In this document: piece after piece, positions 43,477-53,452 of the stretch | How the letters are laid out: each line of letters opens with the position of its first letter | How positions within the stretch are numbered: position 1 is the first letter of the stretch | Source: Lachnospiraceae bacterium AB2028 | GTDB taxonomy: Bacteria > Bacillota > Clostridia > Lachnospirales > Lachnospiraceae | Length of the DNA: 64,000 nt | Direction: 5' to 3' | Assembly: GCA_000621425.1 (NCBI GenBank) | Contig: JHYJ01000006.1 | Coordinates: 248,001 to 312,000, forward strand | The notes under the pieces: model-generated | What the model was told of the DNA's origin: nothing | What the model saw: only the letters and a program-made list of their open reading frames with translations | The model's database searches: none | Position numbers and translations under genes: made by a program

Positions 43477-44403
43477 TCATTTTTTTGTGGGGACTTTCTT
43501 TGCCTGTTCAGACATTTTAAGATAATCCTGTTCGGATGCGAGAGTTGTTATCTTTTCTGCATAGAAACCGCCAAGTTCACCGGGACGGATTCGCATGAGA
43601 CCGGTAACATAGCCATGTTCATTGCATTTTCCTGCAGCATGGTAGTTTTTACCGGAATGGTTGAACCAGTTTATTTTTCTTTTCAGGGCCCGTCCCTTGC
43701 AGATAGGACACCAGAGAGTTGATATGGCCTTGTCATTCAGTATTTCTTCTTTTGAGTCAAAAGCGTGCGAATAGACGGTATGTCCTGTGGAAGTACTCAC
43801 GTGTATTTCCTCGTCCCTTGTTGCAGGAAGGTGATAAACATCATATGCGGGATTACCTTTAATGATGTCGGCAGGAATCAGTTTAAGTATCTTGGATGTG
43901 TAATAGGCATCACTGTATGCTCTGTGGAATTGTACATCTTTTACGATGCTCATCCTGTCGACTGCTGTCTCAAGTGAGTATTGCTGCATATCGTCTATCA
44001 TTATGCTGTACAGTTTCTGTACATCAATGTAGCAGAACGGTTTGTCAGAGAGCGGTGCCATGGAGTAGAAGGTCATGTTACGCTGGAGCTCTGTAAGATC
44101 CTGATTTCCCCATGTACAGAAAATGCAGTCCTCACCACACCATTCAAGAAATTTTCCGGCAACGATTTCAAAGCTTTCGCCGCTTTCCAGTTCTCCGGGT
44201 TTTAAGCTGAGCATTTTAACAATATGCCTGTTAAGGCGGCTGTATACCTGGGGTTTAATGACGCGGCTAAATTTAGAGACCAGTTCAAAACGGTCATTTA
44301 GTCTGACCGCACCGATCTCTATTATCTCGAAGGGAAGGGGACGGGACTTGCTGTCCAGGCCTTCCGGCTGATTCCATTCTAAGTCAAAAACTATATAATT
44401 CAT
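43477..44403 (-). CDS. DEDDh 3'-5' exonuclease-like protein with C-terminal zinc-like motif
   Basis: A 308-residue protein starting at the ATG at 44403 (MNYIVFDLEWNQ). The longer frame to 44484 adds a hydrophobic leader with no family support and no ribosome site. The first 190 residues match the exonuclease fold of the KapD/ERI group: metal-binding DLEWN at the N-terminus, an EIIEIGAVRL strand, and HRAYSDAYYTSKIL as the Exo III motif with catalytic His/Asp. The C-terminal 100 residues carry CPIC and a later GKCNEHGY, a possible zinc finger. Substrate is unknown. It is convergent with the SPFH gene and divergent from the lipoprotein gene at 44578. Confidence 0.82.
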   Translation of the reverse strand: MNYIVFDLEWNQPEGLDSKSRPLPFEIIEIGAVRLNDRFELVSKFSRVIKPQVYSRLNRHIVKMLSLKPGELESGESFEIVAGKFLEWCGEDCIFCTWGNQDLTELQRNMTFYSMAPLSDKPFCYIDVQKLYSIMIDDMQQYSLETAVDRMSIVKDVQFHRAYSDAYYTSKILKLIPADIIKGNPAYDVYHLPATRDEEIHVSTSTGHTVYSHAFDSKEEILNDKAISTLWCPICKGRALKRKINWFNHSGKNYHAAGKCNEHGYVTGLMRIRPGELGGFYAEKITTLASEQDYLKMSEQAKKVPTKK

Positions 44404-44500
44404 ACGTAAAAAATAATAACATAAATGCTTATTACTGAAAAGAAGGGAAAAAATGCACAAAAAGACCGCTGGAAATAACACCAAAATGTATATAGTTACA

Positions 44501-44529
44501 TTGAAAAAAAGCGGTGAGTATGATATATT
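44501..44529 (+). promoter_or_regulatory. Promoter of the lipoprotein gene at 44578
   Basis: TTGAAA (44501-44506), a 17-base spacer and TATATT (44524-44529) preceded by TGA give a good promoter with an extended -10, about 50 bases before the TTG start. Confidence 0.65.
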
Positions 44530-44577
44530 ATGGTGTGCGTATTGTATAAGGTTTCAGGCGCATTTTTGGAGGCAACT

Positions 44578-45189
44578 TTGAAAACGGTTATTTTTAATAA
44601 ATTAAGACAGTGTTGCGCGTTATGTCTTGTTGCTGTTTCTTTTCTTTTCATTGCCGGATGTACGAACGGTAATCAGGAGCTGGAAGATAAAACAGTCATT
44701 ACTGTGGAAAAAGACGGTTCGGTAAAGGCTAAGCTTGTTGAGAGCTTTGCGGAGAGTTATTACAGCCAGGATGAGCTTATACAGATGGTTAACGATGAGT
44801 TGGCTGACTATAATTCAAAGCACGGCGAAGGCTCTATTGTGATGGAAAGCTACGAGCTTGCAGACGGACTTATGCATATTGATTTTTCTTTTGCTACAGT
44901 CAGCGCATACAATGACTATATGGATGATGATATTTTTGTCGGTACAGTTAGCGAAGCTTATTCGGCAGGATTTGATTTCAATCGTTTGCTCAGCAAGGCA
45001 TCAGCATCGGAAAATACCATAGGTAAGAATGACCTGATGGGGATGGGAGACAAGAAAATCATTGTGCTGGACGGTGATGCTATAGTTAAGGCGCCGGCAA
45101 AGATTAAATATTATTCCCAGGGAATGCTTAAAGGGGATGCCAAGACTGTCAGTGCGGTCGGAGACGGGATTTATTTTGTGGTATATTGA
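44578..45189 (+). CDS. Lipoprotein of unknown function
   Basis: A 203-residue lipoprotein starting at TTG 44578, with GGAGG five bases upstream. An earlier in-frame ATG at 44530 lies before this site and is rejected. The signal peptide ends in lipobox FIAGC. The mature part is a single acidic domain with repeated DYNS/YNDY-like beta segments and no metal or catalytic motif. It has its own promoter and lies 73 bases before glyQS. Function is unknown. Confidence 0.75.
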   Translation: MKTVIFNKLRQCCALCLVAVSFLFIAGCTNGNQELEDKTVITVEKDGSVKAKLVESFAESYYSQDELIQMVNDELADYNSKHGEGSIVMESYELADGLMHIDFSFATVSAYNDYMDDDIFVGTVSEAYSAGFDFNRLLSKASASENTIGKNDLMGMGDKKIIVLDGDAIVKAPAKIKYYSQGMLKGDAKTVSAVGDGIYFVVY

Positions 45190-45262
45190 TGCCATTGATT
45201 TGATGTTGGAAATCTAAATTTGAGTATAGAATTGAAATTATAATATCAGGAGGATAAAGGAA

Positions 45263-46663
45263 ATGGAAAAGACACTTGATAAGATAAAGAATCTCGCAAA
45301 GGGAAGGGGCTTTATCTTTCCCGGATCAGAGATATATGGCGGGCTGGCAAATACCTGGGACTACGGCAGCCTTGGTGTTGAACTCAAGAACAATGTTAAA
45401 AAAGCTTGGTGGCAGAAGTTCGTACAGGAGTCTCCCTACAATGTAGGTGTTGACTGTGCCATTCTTATGAATCCCCAGACATGGATAGCATCCGGTCATC
45501 TTGGATCCTTTTCAGATCCTCTGATGGACTGCCGTGAGTGTCATGAGCGTTTTCGCGCGGACAAGGTTATAGAGGATTATGCAGCAGAGAAGGGGCTTAC
45601 TCTTGAGTCTTCCGTTGACGGCTGGACAACAGAGCAGATGATGGATTACATCAAGGAAAATTCCATTCCCTGTCCTTCTTGTGGAAAGCATAACTTTACT
45701 GATATTAGACAGTTCAATCTTATGTTCAAGACCTTCCAGGGTGTTACGGAAGATGCCAAGGATGTAGTTTATTTAAGACCTGAGACTGCACAGGGTATAT
45801 TCGTTAACTTTAAGAATGTACAGAGATCCACCAGAAAGAAGATTCCTTTTGGTATTGGTCAGGTGGGTAAGTCTTTCAGAAATGAGATCACACCCGGTAA
45901 CTTCACTTTCAGGACAAGGGAATTTGAGCAGATGGAACTGGAGTTCTTCTGCAAACCCGGAACTGACCTTGAGTGGTTCCAGTACTGGAGAGGTTTCTGC
46001 CGTGACTGGCTGATCTCCCTCGGAATAAAAGAAGAGGAACTGCGTCTGCGTGACCATGATCCTGCAGAGCTTGCATTTTATTCAAAGGGAACAACAGATA
46101 TCGAGTTCCTGTTCCCTACCATAGGCTGGGGCGAGCTTTGGGGCATAGCTGACCGTACTGATTATGATCTTACACAGCATATGAATGTATCAAAGCAGGA
46201 CCTTTCATATTTCGATGATGAGTCAAATGAAAAATATGTGCCTTATGTAATTGAGCCTTCGCTTGGTGCGGACAGGGTAGTGCTTGCTTTCCTTTGTGCT
46301 GCTTATGACGAGGAGAATATCGGTACGGAAGATAAGCCGGATATGAGAACTGTACTTCATTTCCATCCTGCACTTGCACCTGTAAAGATTGGTGTGCTGC
46401 CGCTCTCAAAGAAACTTGCTGAAGGTGCAGAAAAGATTTATGCACAGCTTTCAAAGAAATATAACTGTGAATATGATGACAGGCAGGCTATCGGAAAGCG
46501 TTATCGCCGTCAGGATGAGATAGGAACACCATATTGTGTAACCTATGACTTTGATTCAGAGACTGACGGATGCGTAACGGTCCGTGACCGTGATACCATG
46601 CAGCAGGAGCGTATTGCAATAGCTGACCTGGATGCATACTTTGCGGATAAATTTACGTTCTGA
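45263..46663 (+). CDS. glyQS: Glycyl-tRNA synthetase, single-chain
   Basis: Charges tRNA-Gly. It is a class II alpha2-type enzyme of 466 residues, unlike the alpha2beta2 GlyQ/GlyS of many bacteria. [13 protein letters not shown] is at the N-terminus. Motif 2 is [21 protein letters not shown], motif 3 is PSLGADRV, and the C-terminal anticodon-binding domain includes [20 protein letters not shown]. Ribosome site is AGGAGG. The upstream gap is only 73 bases, so the T-box leader common before glycyl synthetase genes in Firmicutes does not fit here. Confidence 0.97.
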   Translation: MEKTLDKIKNLAKGRGFIFPGSEIYGGLANTWDYGSLGVELKNNVKKAWWQKFVQESPYNVGVDCAILMNPQTWIASGHLGSFSDPLMDCRECHERFRADKVIEDYAAEKGLTLESSVDGWTTEQMMDYIKENSIPCPSCGKHNFTDIRQFNLMFKTFQGVTEDAKDVVYLRPETAQGIFVNFKNVQRSTRKKIPFGIGQVGKSFRNEITPGNFTFRTREFEQMELEFFCKPGTDLEWFQYWRGFCRDWLISLGIKEEELRLRDHDPAELAFYSKGTTDIEFLFPTIGWGELWGIADRTDYDLTQHMNVSKQDLSYFDDESNEKYVPYVIEPSLGADRVVLAFLCAAYDEENIGTEDKPDMRTVLHFHPALAPVKIGVLPLSKKLAEGAEKIYAQLSKKYNCEYDDRQAIGKRYRRQDEIGTPYCVTYDFDSETDGCVTVRDRDTMQQERIAIADLDAYFADKFTF

Positions 46664-46671
46664 TAATTGAT

Positions 46672-49392
46672 ATGGTTTCTTTACTGTATGGTCTGCTGGT
46701 ACAACCTATAGAATACCTTATTGAAGTCATTTTTTGGCTTATGTATGGGATATTAGACAATGTCCCTATGGCTATTATTTCCGTGAGTATTCTTGTGAGT
46801 TTCCTTGTACTACCGCTATATCTGCGGGCAGATTCCATACAGGAAGATGAGCGAAAAAAACAGAAACAGATGGATGCCTGGGCGAAGCATATCCGGAAGA
46901 ATTTTTCCGGAGATGAGAGATATATGCTTCAGACAGCATATTACAGGGAAATGCAGTATAGGCCGTTGTACGCTTTAAGGAGCGTACTGCCGTTAATGTT
47001 GCAGATCCCTTTTTTTTTGGCTGCATACCATTATCTGTCGCATCTGGAAATTCTTAATGCCAGCAGCTTAGGGCCTATATTAAGTCTTGGTGAGCCGGAT
47101 TCGCTTATAAAGATAGGAAATATTTCAATACATATACTGCCGGTCCTTATGACGGTTATAAACTGTATTTCCGGTCTGGTATATACTGAAAAGGGTGAGA
47201 TAAAGCAGCGGATTCAGATTTTCGGAACAGCTTTAGTTTTTCTGGTACTCCTGTATGAAAGTCCTTCCGGTCTGGTACTATACTGGACGATGAATAATGT
47301 TTTTTCGCTTCTTAAAAATGTTGTTCAGAAACATGTAAAAAAACCGGGACGACTGCTGTCTATTCTGGCCTGTGTTTTTGCGGTGGTAATTCCTATATGG
47401 CTTGTTTTGTCGGGGCATGGTGCGAGTATTGTACAAGGCCGTGATTATGAGACAATGCTCCTATATCTGATGGTGATAGTGGCCCTTTGTGTTCCTATGC
47501 TGAAAAGGATGGGCGTGTTTGATTTTATATTAAGGATGTCACCCAGGGAAGATGCGGATGTGAAAACATGGCTTTTGATAGCATCTGCATTTGCTGTACT
47601 TATGGGATTGTATATCCCGGTCTCGGTAGTTTTCTCATCTCCGGGAGATTTTGTAAATCTTTATCATTACATTTCACCGCTTTATTATGTTGGCAGAACA
47701 TTCTGTGTTTCAATAGGTGTTTTTCTGGTTTGGGGTGGTGTGATCTGGGTAGTAGCTTCAAAAAAAGCCAGGAATTATTATGTATATTTGCTTTTTGTAA
47801 TGCTGGCAGGCTGCCTTCTTGATTACATGTGTTTTGAGCCGTTTGTCGGTAACTTAAGCAGGGAGTTGATTCTTGCTCTTGAACCTGATTACAACAGGCC
47901 TGTACGTGTGGTAAATATGCTGTTGCTTATTGCGATTCTTGTAGTTGGATGGTTTATCTGGCTGAAGAGTAAAAAAGCTATGCAGATGATGGCTGGAGTA
48001 TTACTCCTGTCACTGTCGGCTGTGTCCTGTTATCATTTTATCAGTGTAGGGAATTCGCTTGGGGAGATAAGGGCGGAGGCCGAACGGGAAAATGAGGATA
48101 TCTACATACGCCTGAGTACTACGGAGGAGAATGTTGTTGTTCTGATGCTTGATCGCATGATGGCGGTGTACCTTCCGTTTATTATGCAGGAAAGGCCGGA
48201 ACTGGAAGCTCAGTTTGATGGTTTTGTTTATTACCCCAATACGGTTGCTACAGGATTATGCACTAATTATGGCTCGCCGGGGCTATATGGCGGATACGAC
48301 TACACTACTTCGGCGATAAATGCCAGAAACGATCTTTCACTTATGGAAAAACATAATGAGGCATTAAGCATTATGCCTAGGCTGTTTAACGAGGCGGGGT
48401 ATAGGGTTTCAGTGTGGGATCCACCTTATGCAAATTACCGTATTCCATCGGATCTTTCATACTTTGATCAGTATCCGGACATTAATGCCCTTCATATGGA
48501 AGGACGGCTGCAGATGCCTTTTGGGCAGGAAAAGTATAAAAAGCAAGTGGAGAGAAACTTCTTCTTTTACAGCGTGTTCAAGGTGATACCTACCTTGTGG
48601 CAGGATGAAGTCTATGATGGCGGCAGTTATATGTCAGTAGAGAGTGTAGCGGACAATCAGACTTTTCTGGATGCATACGCAGTACTGGATTCGCTGCCCG
48701 AATTGACTGTTGCAGAAGATGACCCGGAGGGTTTTTTTCTGATTGCTGACAATAACACAACGCATGAACCCAGGGAAGTTCAGCTGCCGGACTATACGGT
48801 TGTTGAGAATGTTGATAACTCGGCATATTCGGATCTGTATGCGGATAAGATATGTAATGGAAGGATACTTCATTTCTCAAGCGAAGGAGATGGTTTGGCG
48901 CAGTACCATGCTGATGTGGCTGCTATGATGGCGCTGGGAAGGTGGTTTGATGATCTGCGTGCAAAGGGTGTTTACGATAATACGCGTATCATAATCGTAT
49001 CGGATCATGGGGTTCCACGAGAGCAGTTTGCGGATATGATGATAAAAGGCGTGGATACCATGAGCTGTAATGCTTTTCTGATGGTAAAGGATTTTAATTC
49101 TACCGGCTTTAAGACTGATGAAACATTTATGACTAACTGCGATACCCCGGCTATAGCATTTTCGGGGATTGTAGAAAAGCCTGTGAATCCGTATACTGGT
49201 AATGAAATAAACATGGACGGCAAGAAGGATGGTGTTGATATTATGTGGGGGTCGGAAGGTGTTATATTCAACAATAACGGAAATGTATTCCTTCCGCTGG
49301 AAGCCGACTGGTTTCATGTGTCGGGGGATATATATCAGGAAGACAGCTGGTACGGACCTTTTGAAAAAAATGCTGACGGCACAGAAAAGTAA
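46672..49392 (+). CDS. YidC/Oxa1 insertase domain fused to an alkaline-phosphatase-superfamily domain
   Basis: A 906-residue membrane protein eight bases after glyQS, with no strong ribosome site; it may be translationally coupled. Residues about 1-230 match YidC2: the hydrophilic-groove Arg in LPLYLRADS, then SVLPLMLQIPFFLAAYHYLSHL and SPSGLVLYWTMNNVFSLLKN. About 235-460 are further membrane helices. From about 480 is a sulfatase/phosphatase-like domain with LMLDR as first metal Asp, GLCTNYGSPGLYGGY as a candidate nucleophile loop, and VSDHG as second metal site near residue 780. The sulfatase signature CxPSR is absent, so a phosphotransferase or LTA-synthase-like role is likelier (inference). 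A Yip1-like gene follows. I know of no characterised protein with this architecture. Confidence 0.85.
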   Translation: MVSLLYGLLVQPIEYLIEVIFWLMYGILDNVPMAIISVSILVSFLVLPLYLRADSIQEDERKKQKQMDAWAKHIRKNFSGDERYMLQTAYYREMQYRPLYALRSVLPLMLQIPFFLAAYHYLSHLEILNASSLGPILSLGEPDSLIKIGNISIHILPVLMTVINCISGLVYTEKGEIKQRIQIFGTALVFLVLLYESPSGLVLYWTMNNVFSLLKNVVQKHVKKPGRLLSILACVFAVVIPIWLVLSGHGASIVQGRDYETMLLYLMVIVALCVPMLKRMGVFDFILRMSPREDADVKTWLLIASAFAVLMGLYIPVSVVFSSPGDFVNLYHYISPLYYVGRTFCVSIGVFLVWGGVIWVVASKKARNYYVYLLFVMLAGCLLDYMCFEPFVGNLSRELILALEPDYNRPVRVVNMLLLIAILVVGWFIWLKSKKAMQMMAGVLLLSLSAVSCYHFISVGNSLGEIRAEAERENEDIYIRLSTTEENVVVLMLDRMMAVYLPFIMQERPELEAQFDGFVYYPNTVATGLCTNYGSPGLYGGYDYTTSAINARNDLSLMEKHNEALSIMPRLFNEAGYRVSVWDPPYANYRIPSDLSYFDQYPDINALHMEGRLQMPFGQEKYKKQVERNFFFYSVFKVIPTLWQDEVYDGGSYMSVESVADNQTFLDAYAVLDSLPELTVAEDDPEGFFLIADNNTTHEPREVQLPDYTVVENVDNSAYSDLYADKICNGRILHFSSEGDGLAQYHADVAAMMALGRWFDDLRAKGVYDNTRIIIVSDHGVPREQFADMMIKGVDTMSCNAFLMVKDFNSTGFKTDETFMTNCDTPAIAFSGIVEKPVNPYTGNEINMDGKKDGVDIMWGSEGVIFNNNGNVFLPLEADWFHVSGDIYQEDSWYGPFEKNADGTEK

Positions 49393-49438
49393 TTGTTAAC
49401 GGAACGGATGGTAAAAAAAATAACAGGAAGAGAGGTAA

Positions 49439-50374
49439 ATGAAGATGGGATTTTGTCCAAAATGCGGAAATAAAGTTGATGATGGTGCAGTGTGCAGCTG
49501 CTGCAGCGGCGGTGGTATGGCGCCCCGGAGCGGCAATTTTTCCGGTCAGCCGGGAAATGCCGATATGCCCCAGGGGGATTCTGCAGGGGGACAGGCACAG
49601 GGAATGGCGTCCCAGGGCGGCATGGCCGGCCAGAATAACGGCGGACAGGCACAGCAGGGGAGTACAGGTTATCAGGGTAATCCCGGAGCTCAGGCTATGC
49701 CGGCAGTTCAGCCCCAGCCTGCTCCGCAGGGAAGTACGGAAAAGAAGCCGGCAGCACTTGTGGAGTTTTTTAAAAATTTCTTCAAGAGACCGGTGGATGC
49801 CATTGCAGATTTTTCAAGTAATTCATCCGTGCTGACATCATTTTTGCTTTATTTGATTACTCTGGTGTTGTCAATAGCGTGCATACCTTTCACATATTTA
49901 GGGTCAGACATTTATTATGCAATAAAATATGACCGGGACTTCGATGCGACATTGACTTTCGGCGGATTTTTCAGGGATGCGGGTTATGACATCTGGAGCA
50001 TATTGATCTATGGAATCCTGTTCTCGCTGGTGGCTGTATTTACCATCAATTTCCTGGAGAAGGACTGCAAGGTTCAGTTCAATAATGTATTTTCTATTCT
50101 CGCTATGCGCGAGTTCCTGGGGGCGCTGTTAAGCGTGTTGTATACAATAGGTCGGATGATTCCTCTTGGCGTGCTGCGTAACAGCCTTATTCCGTCTATT
50201 GACACGGGACTGACGGTCTTTATAAGCGTTATGGCAATACTGGGTTTTGCAAAGCTTGCAAAGAATGAAAACAAGTCCCCGGCGGCATATATGATTGCAA
50301 CCCTGATAACTGTAGTTGTAACAGACCTGATACATTATGTTGTTACATTTACATACGGAATGATATTTGACTGA
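49439..50374 (+). CDS. Zinc-ribbon/Yip1-like membrane protein
   Basis: A 311-residue protein. The N-terminal zinc ribbon is CPKCGNK and a CSCC pair (residues about 6-22). A Gly/Gln/Pro-rich linker (about 25-105) follows. The C-terminal half (about 130-305) has five hydrophobic helices in the Yip1/YIF1-like pattern. The ribosome site is AGAGAGG; ATG 49439 or 49445 could start it. Role unknown; such proteins are frequent in Lachnospiraceae. It lies downstream of the YidC fusion and ends at a terminator. Confidence 0.8.
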   Translation: MKMGFCPKCGNKVDDGAVCSCCSGGGMAPRSGNFSGQPGNADMPQGDSAGGQAQGMASQGGMAGQNNGGQAQQGSTGYQGNPGAQAMPAVQPQPAPQGSTEKKPAALVEFFKNFFKRPVDAIADFSSNSSVLTSFLLYLITLVLSIACIPFTYLGSDIYYAIKYDRDFDATLTFGGFFRDAGYDIWSILIYGILFSLVAVFTINFLEKDCKVQFNNVFSILAMREFLGALLSVLYTIGRMIPLGVLRNSLIPSIDTGLTVFISVMAILGFAKLAKNENKSPAAYMIATLITVVVTDLIHYVVTFTYGMIFD

Positions 50375-50400
50375 TAATATAATTTCATCCAGAAATGAAG

Positions 50401-50446
50401 AACATCCCTTGTTGGCCGGATAAGGCATCAAGGGATGTTTTTTTGT
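50401..50446 (+). terminator. Terminator after the Yip1-like gene
   Basis: AACATCCCTTG (50401-50411) pairs perfectly with CAAGGGATGTT (50429-50439) around a 17-base loop. A run of T follows. Confidence 0.93.
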
Positions 50447-50493
50447 TGTTTCTTATTAAAATTTTACAAAAATCAATGCAAAAAAACGAAAAA

Positions 50494-50504
50494 TATGGTA
50501 AAAT
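50494..50504 (+). promoter_or_regulatory. Candidate extended -10 promoter of ppdK
   Basis: TATGGTAAAAT (50494-50504), identical to the element before the SPFH gene, lies about 72 bases before the ppdK start. The -35 position is poor (ATGCAA at 17 bases). Confidence 0.45.
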
Positions 50505-50576
50505 TTCTGATATGTGTGGAGGAGTGTTTGTTTTTTTACAGCACAGAATACTAAACGAGAGGAAGGTATAAGAAGA

Positions 50577-53207
50577 ATGGCAAAAAAATGGGTTTATCTA
50601 TTCAAAGAGGGCAGCGCTGATATGCGTAATCTTCTTGGCGGTAAGGGTGCTAACCTGGCTGAGATGACTAATATCGGACTTCCTGTGCCACAGGGGTTTA
50701 CCATCACTACAGAAGCGTGTACACAGTATTATGAGGACGGAAGGGAGATCAATGCTGAGATCAAGGCTCAGATTGATGAGTATATCGTAAAAATGGAAGA
50801 GATCACCGGAAAGAAATTCGGTGATAAGGAAAATCCGCTGCTGGTTTCCGTTCGTTCAGGCGCAAGAGCGTCAATGCCGGGTATGATGGACACTATCCTT
50901 AACCTTGGCCTTAATGAAGATGTTGTTGCTGTAATTGCTGAGAAATCTAACAATCCCCGCTGGGCTTGGGACTGTTACAGAAGATTCATCCAGATGTATT
51001 CGGATGTAGTTATGGAAGTAGGCAAGAAATACTTTGAAGAACTCATAGATGAGATGAAGGATAAGAAGGGGGTTAAGCAGGATGTTGAACTTACTGCTGA
51101 AGACTTAAAAGAGCTGGCTGATCAGTTCAAGGCTGAGTATAAGTCAAAGATTGGCAGCGACTTCCCGTCAGATCCAAAGGAACAGCTCTATGGCGCTATC
51201 AAGGCTGTATTCCGTTCATGGGACAATCCCAGAGCTAATGTATACAGACGTGACAATGATATCCCTTATTCATGGGGAACAGCAGTTAACGTACAGTCCA
51301 TGGCTTTCGGTAACATGGGTGATGACTGTGGTACCGGTGTTGCTTTTACAAGAGATCCGGCTACAGGCGACAAGGGGCTCTTTGGTGAGTTCCTTACCAA
51401 TGCGCAGGGCGAAGACGTTGTTGCCGGCGTAAGAACACCTATGAAGATCGCTGAGATGGAAGAGAAGTTCCCAGAGGCTTTTGCACAGTTTAAGGATGTT
51501 TGCAAGACTCTTGAGGATCACTACAGGGATATGCAGGATATGGAATTTACCGTTGAGCACGGCAAGCTCTATATGCTGCAGACAAGAAATGGTAAGAGAA
51601 CCGCACAGGCTGCTTTAAAGATCGCTTGTGACCTTGTTGATGAGGGCATGCGTACTGAAGAGGAAGCCGTGGCAATGATCGATCCCAGAAACCTTGATAC
51701 ACTTCTTCATCCCCAGTTTGATCAGGCTGCATTAAAGGCTGCCACACCTGCAGGAAAGGGCCTTGGTGCTTCTCCCGGAGCAGCATGTGGACGAGTTGTT
51801 TTCTCCGCAGAGGATGCAGAGGAATGGGCTTCAAGAGGGGAGAAAGTTGTCCTTGTAAGGCTTGAGACATCACCCGAGGATATAACCGGTATGAAGGTAT
51901 CCCAGGGTATCCTTACTGTTCGTGGCGGTATGACCTCCCATGCAGCCGTTGTTGCGAGAGGTATGGGTACTTGCTGTGTATCCGGATGCGGCGACATAGC
52001 GATGGATGAGGAAAATAAGAAGTTTACCCTTGCCGGCAAAGAATATCATGAAGGTGACTGGCTTTCAATCGACGGTACTACCGGAAATATCTATGACGGA
52101 AAGATTGCTACAGTAGATGCTAAGATAGCAGGTGAGTTTGGTCGTGTTATGGCATGGGCAGACAAGTATAGAACACTTAAGGTTCGTACCAATGCTGATA
52201 CGCCGGCTGATGCTAAGAAGGCAAGGGAGTTGGGAGCAGAAGGTATTGGTCTCTGCCGTACAGAGCATATGTTCTTTGAGGAATCAAGAATAGCTGCTTT
52301 CCGTGAGATGATCTGTTCGGATACAGTTGCAGAAAGAGAAGCTGCCCTTGAAAAGATACTCCCTTATCAGCAGGGTGATTTCGAACAGCTTTATGAGGCG
52401 CTTGAGGGCTGCCCCGTTACCATCAGGTTCCTTGATCCTCCTCTTCATGAGTTCGTTCCTACAGAGGAAGCTGATATTAAGAAACTTGCATATTCACAGG
52501 GCAAGAGTGTAGAACAGATTAAGGAATACATTGATTCACTTCATGAGTTTAACCCTATGATGGGTCACAGAGGATGCCGTCTTGCAGTTACATATCCCGA
52601 GATTGCAAAGATGCAGACCAAGGCAGTTATCCGTGCGGCAATCAATGTTTCAAAGGCTCATCCTGACTGGAATATGAAACCTGAGATCATGATCCCGCTT
52701 GTATGTGATGTAAAAGAGCTTAAGCTTGTAAAGAAGATCGTAGTTGAGACTGCAGATGCCGAGATTAAGGCTGCAGGCGTATCTCTTGAGTATGAGGTTG
52801 GTACAATGATCGAAATACCCAGAGCTGCACTTACTGCTGATGAGATTGCTGCTGAAGCTGATTTCTTCTGTTTCGGTACAAATGACCTTACACAGATGAC
52901 ATTCGGTTTCTCCCGTGATGATGCAGGCAAGTTCCTTGAAGCTTACTATGATACAAAGATCTTCGAGAATGATCCTTTTGCAAAGCTTGACCAGACCGGT
53001 GTAGGAAAGCTTATGGAGATGGCTATCAAGCTTGGCAAGCCTGTTAACCCCAAGCTTCACGTGGGTATCTGCGGTGAGCACGGCGGTGATCCCCAGTCGG
53101 TAGAATTCTGCAACAAGATTGGACTTGATTATGTATCATGTTCACCTTTCAGAGTGCCTATCGCAAGACTGGCTGCTGCACAGGCAGCTATAGCTGCCGG
53201 AAAGTAA
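50577..53207 (+). CDS. ppdK: Pyruvate, phosphate dikinase
   Basis: Interconverts phosphoenolpyruvate, AMP and pyrophosphate with pyruvate, ATP and phosphate; important in anaerobes that lack pyruvate kinase regulation. It is 876 residues from ATG 50577, with GAGGAAGG upstream; the earlier in-frame start at 50514 is rejected. The N-terminal ATP-grasp part contains NLLGGKGANLAEM and SVRSGARASMPGMMDT. The swivelling domain has the phosphorylated His in GGMTSHAAVVARGMG, and the C-terminal PEP/pyruvate barrel has GEHGGDPQSVEFC. It is monocistronic and well terminated. Confidence 0.97.
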   Translation: MAKKWVYLFKEGSADMRNLLGGKGANLAEMTNIGLPVPQGFTITTEACTQYYEDGREINAEIKAQIDEYIVKMEEITGKKFGDKENPLLVSVRSGARASMPGMMDTILNLGLNEDVVAVIAEKSNNPRWAWDCYRRFIQMYSDVVMEVGKKYFEELIDEMKDKKGVKQDVELTAEDLKELADQFKAEYKSKIGSDFPSDPKEQLYGAIKAVFRSWDNPRANVYRRDNDIPYSWGTAVNVQSMAFGNMGDDCGTGVAFTRDPATGDKGLFGEFLTNAQGEDVVAGVRTPMKIAEMEEKFPEAFAQFKDVCKTLEDHYRDMQDMEFTVEHGKLYMLQTRNGKRTAQAALKIACDLVDEGMRTEEEAVAMIDPRNLDTLLHPQFDQAALKAATPAGKGLGASPGAACGRVVFSAEDAEEWASRGEKVVLVRLETSPEDITGMKVSQGILTVRGGMTSHAAVVARGMGTCCVSGCGDIAMDEENKKFTLAGKEYHEGDWLSIDGTTGNIYDGKIATVDAKIAGEFGRVMAWADKYRTLKVRTNADTPADAKKARELGAEGIGLCRTEHMFFEESRIAAFREMICSDTVAEREAALEKILPYQQGDFEQLYEALEGCPVTIRFLDPPLHEFVPTEEADIKKLAYSQGKSVEQIKEYIDSLHEFNPMMGHRGCRLAVTYPEIAKMQTKAVIRAAINVSKAHPDWNMKPEIMIPLVCDVKELKLVKKIVVETADAEIKAAGVSLEYEVGTMIEIPRAALTADEIAAEADFFCFGTNDLTQMTFGFSRDDAGKFLEAYYDTKIFENDPFAKLDQTGVGKLMEMAIKLGKPVNPKLHVGICGEHGGDPQSVEFCNKIGLDYVSCSPFRVPIARLAAAQAAIAAGK

Positions 53208-53270
53208 GGATGAAGAGAATATATTTCGATTCGCAAAATGATGTAGAAAAATAAGCTGTAAATAGGCGGA

Positions 53271-53303
53271 AAAGAGGAAAGTTTTGATGACTTTCCTCTT
53301 TTT
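53271..53303 (+). terminator. Terminator of ppdK
   Basis: GAGGAAAGT (53274-53282) pairs perfectly with ACTTTCCTC (53290-53298) around loop TTTGATG, followed by five T. Confidence 0.93.
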
Positions 53304-53452
53304 GTGTGAGCATTTTATGTCTTTTTTGTTATTCTGGTTGCGGTAGTTATTGACGGTCATTATAATGTAGTAAGTATACGTGATTGGGATATTATATTTT
53401 GTGCCACATACGTTGTTTTTCGGAACTAAGAATTACGGCAGAAAGAGGGAAT

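Noticed and set aside
45190-45262. T-box leader before glyQS
   Set aside because: The 73-base gap is too short for a T-box structure, and no specifier-like stem is visible.
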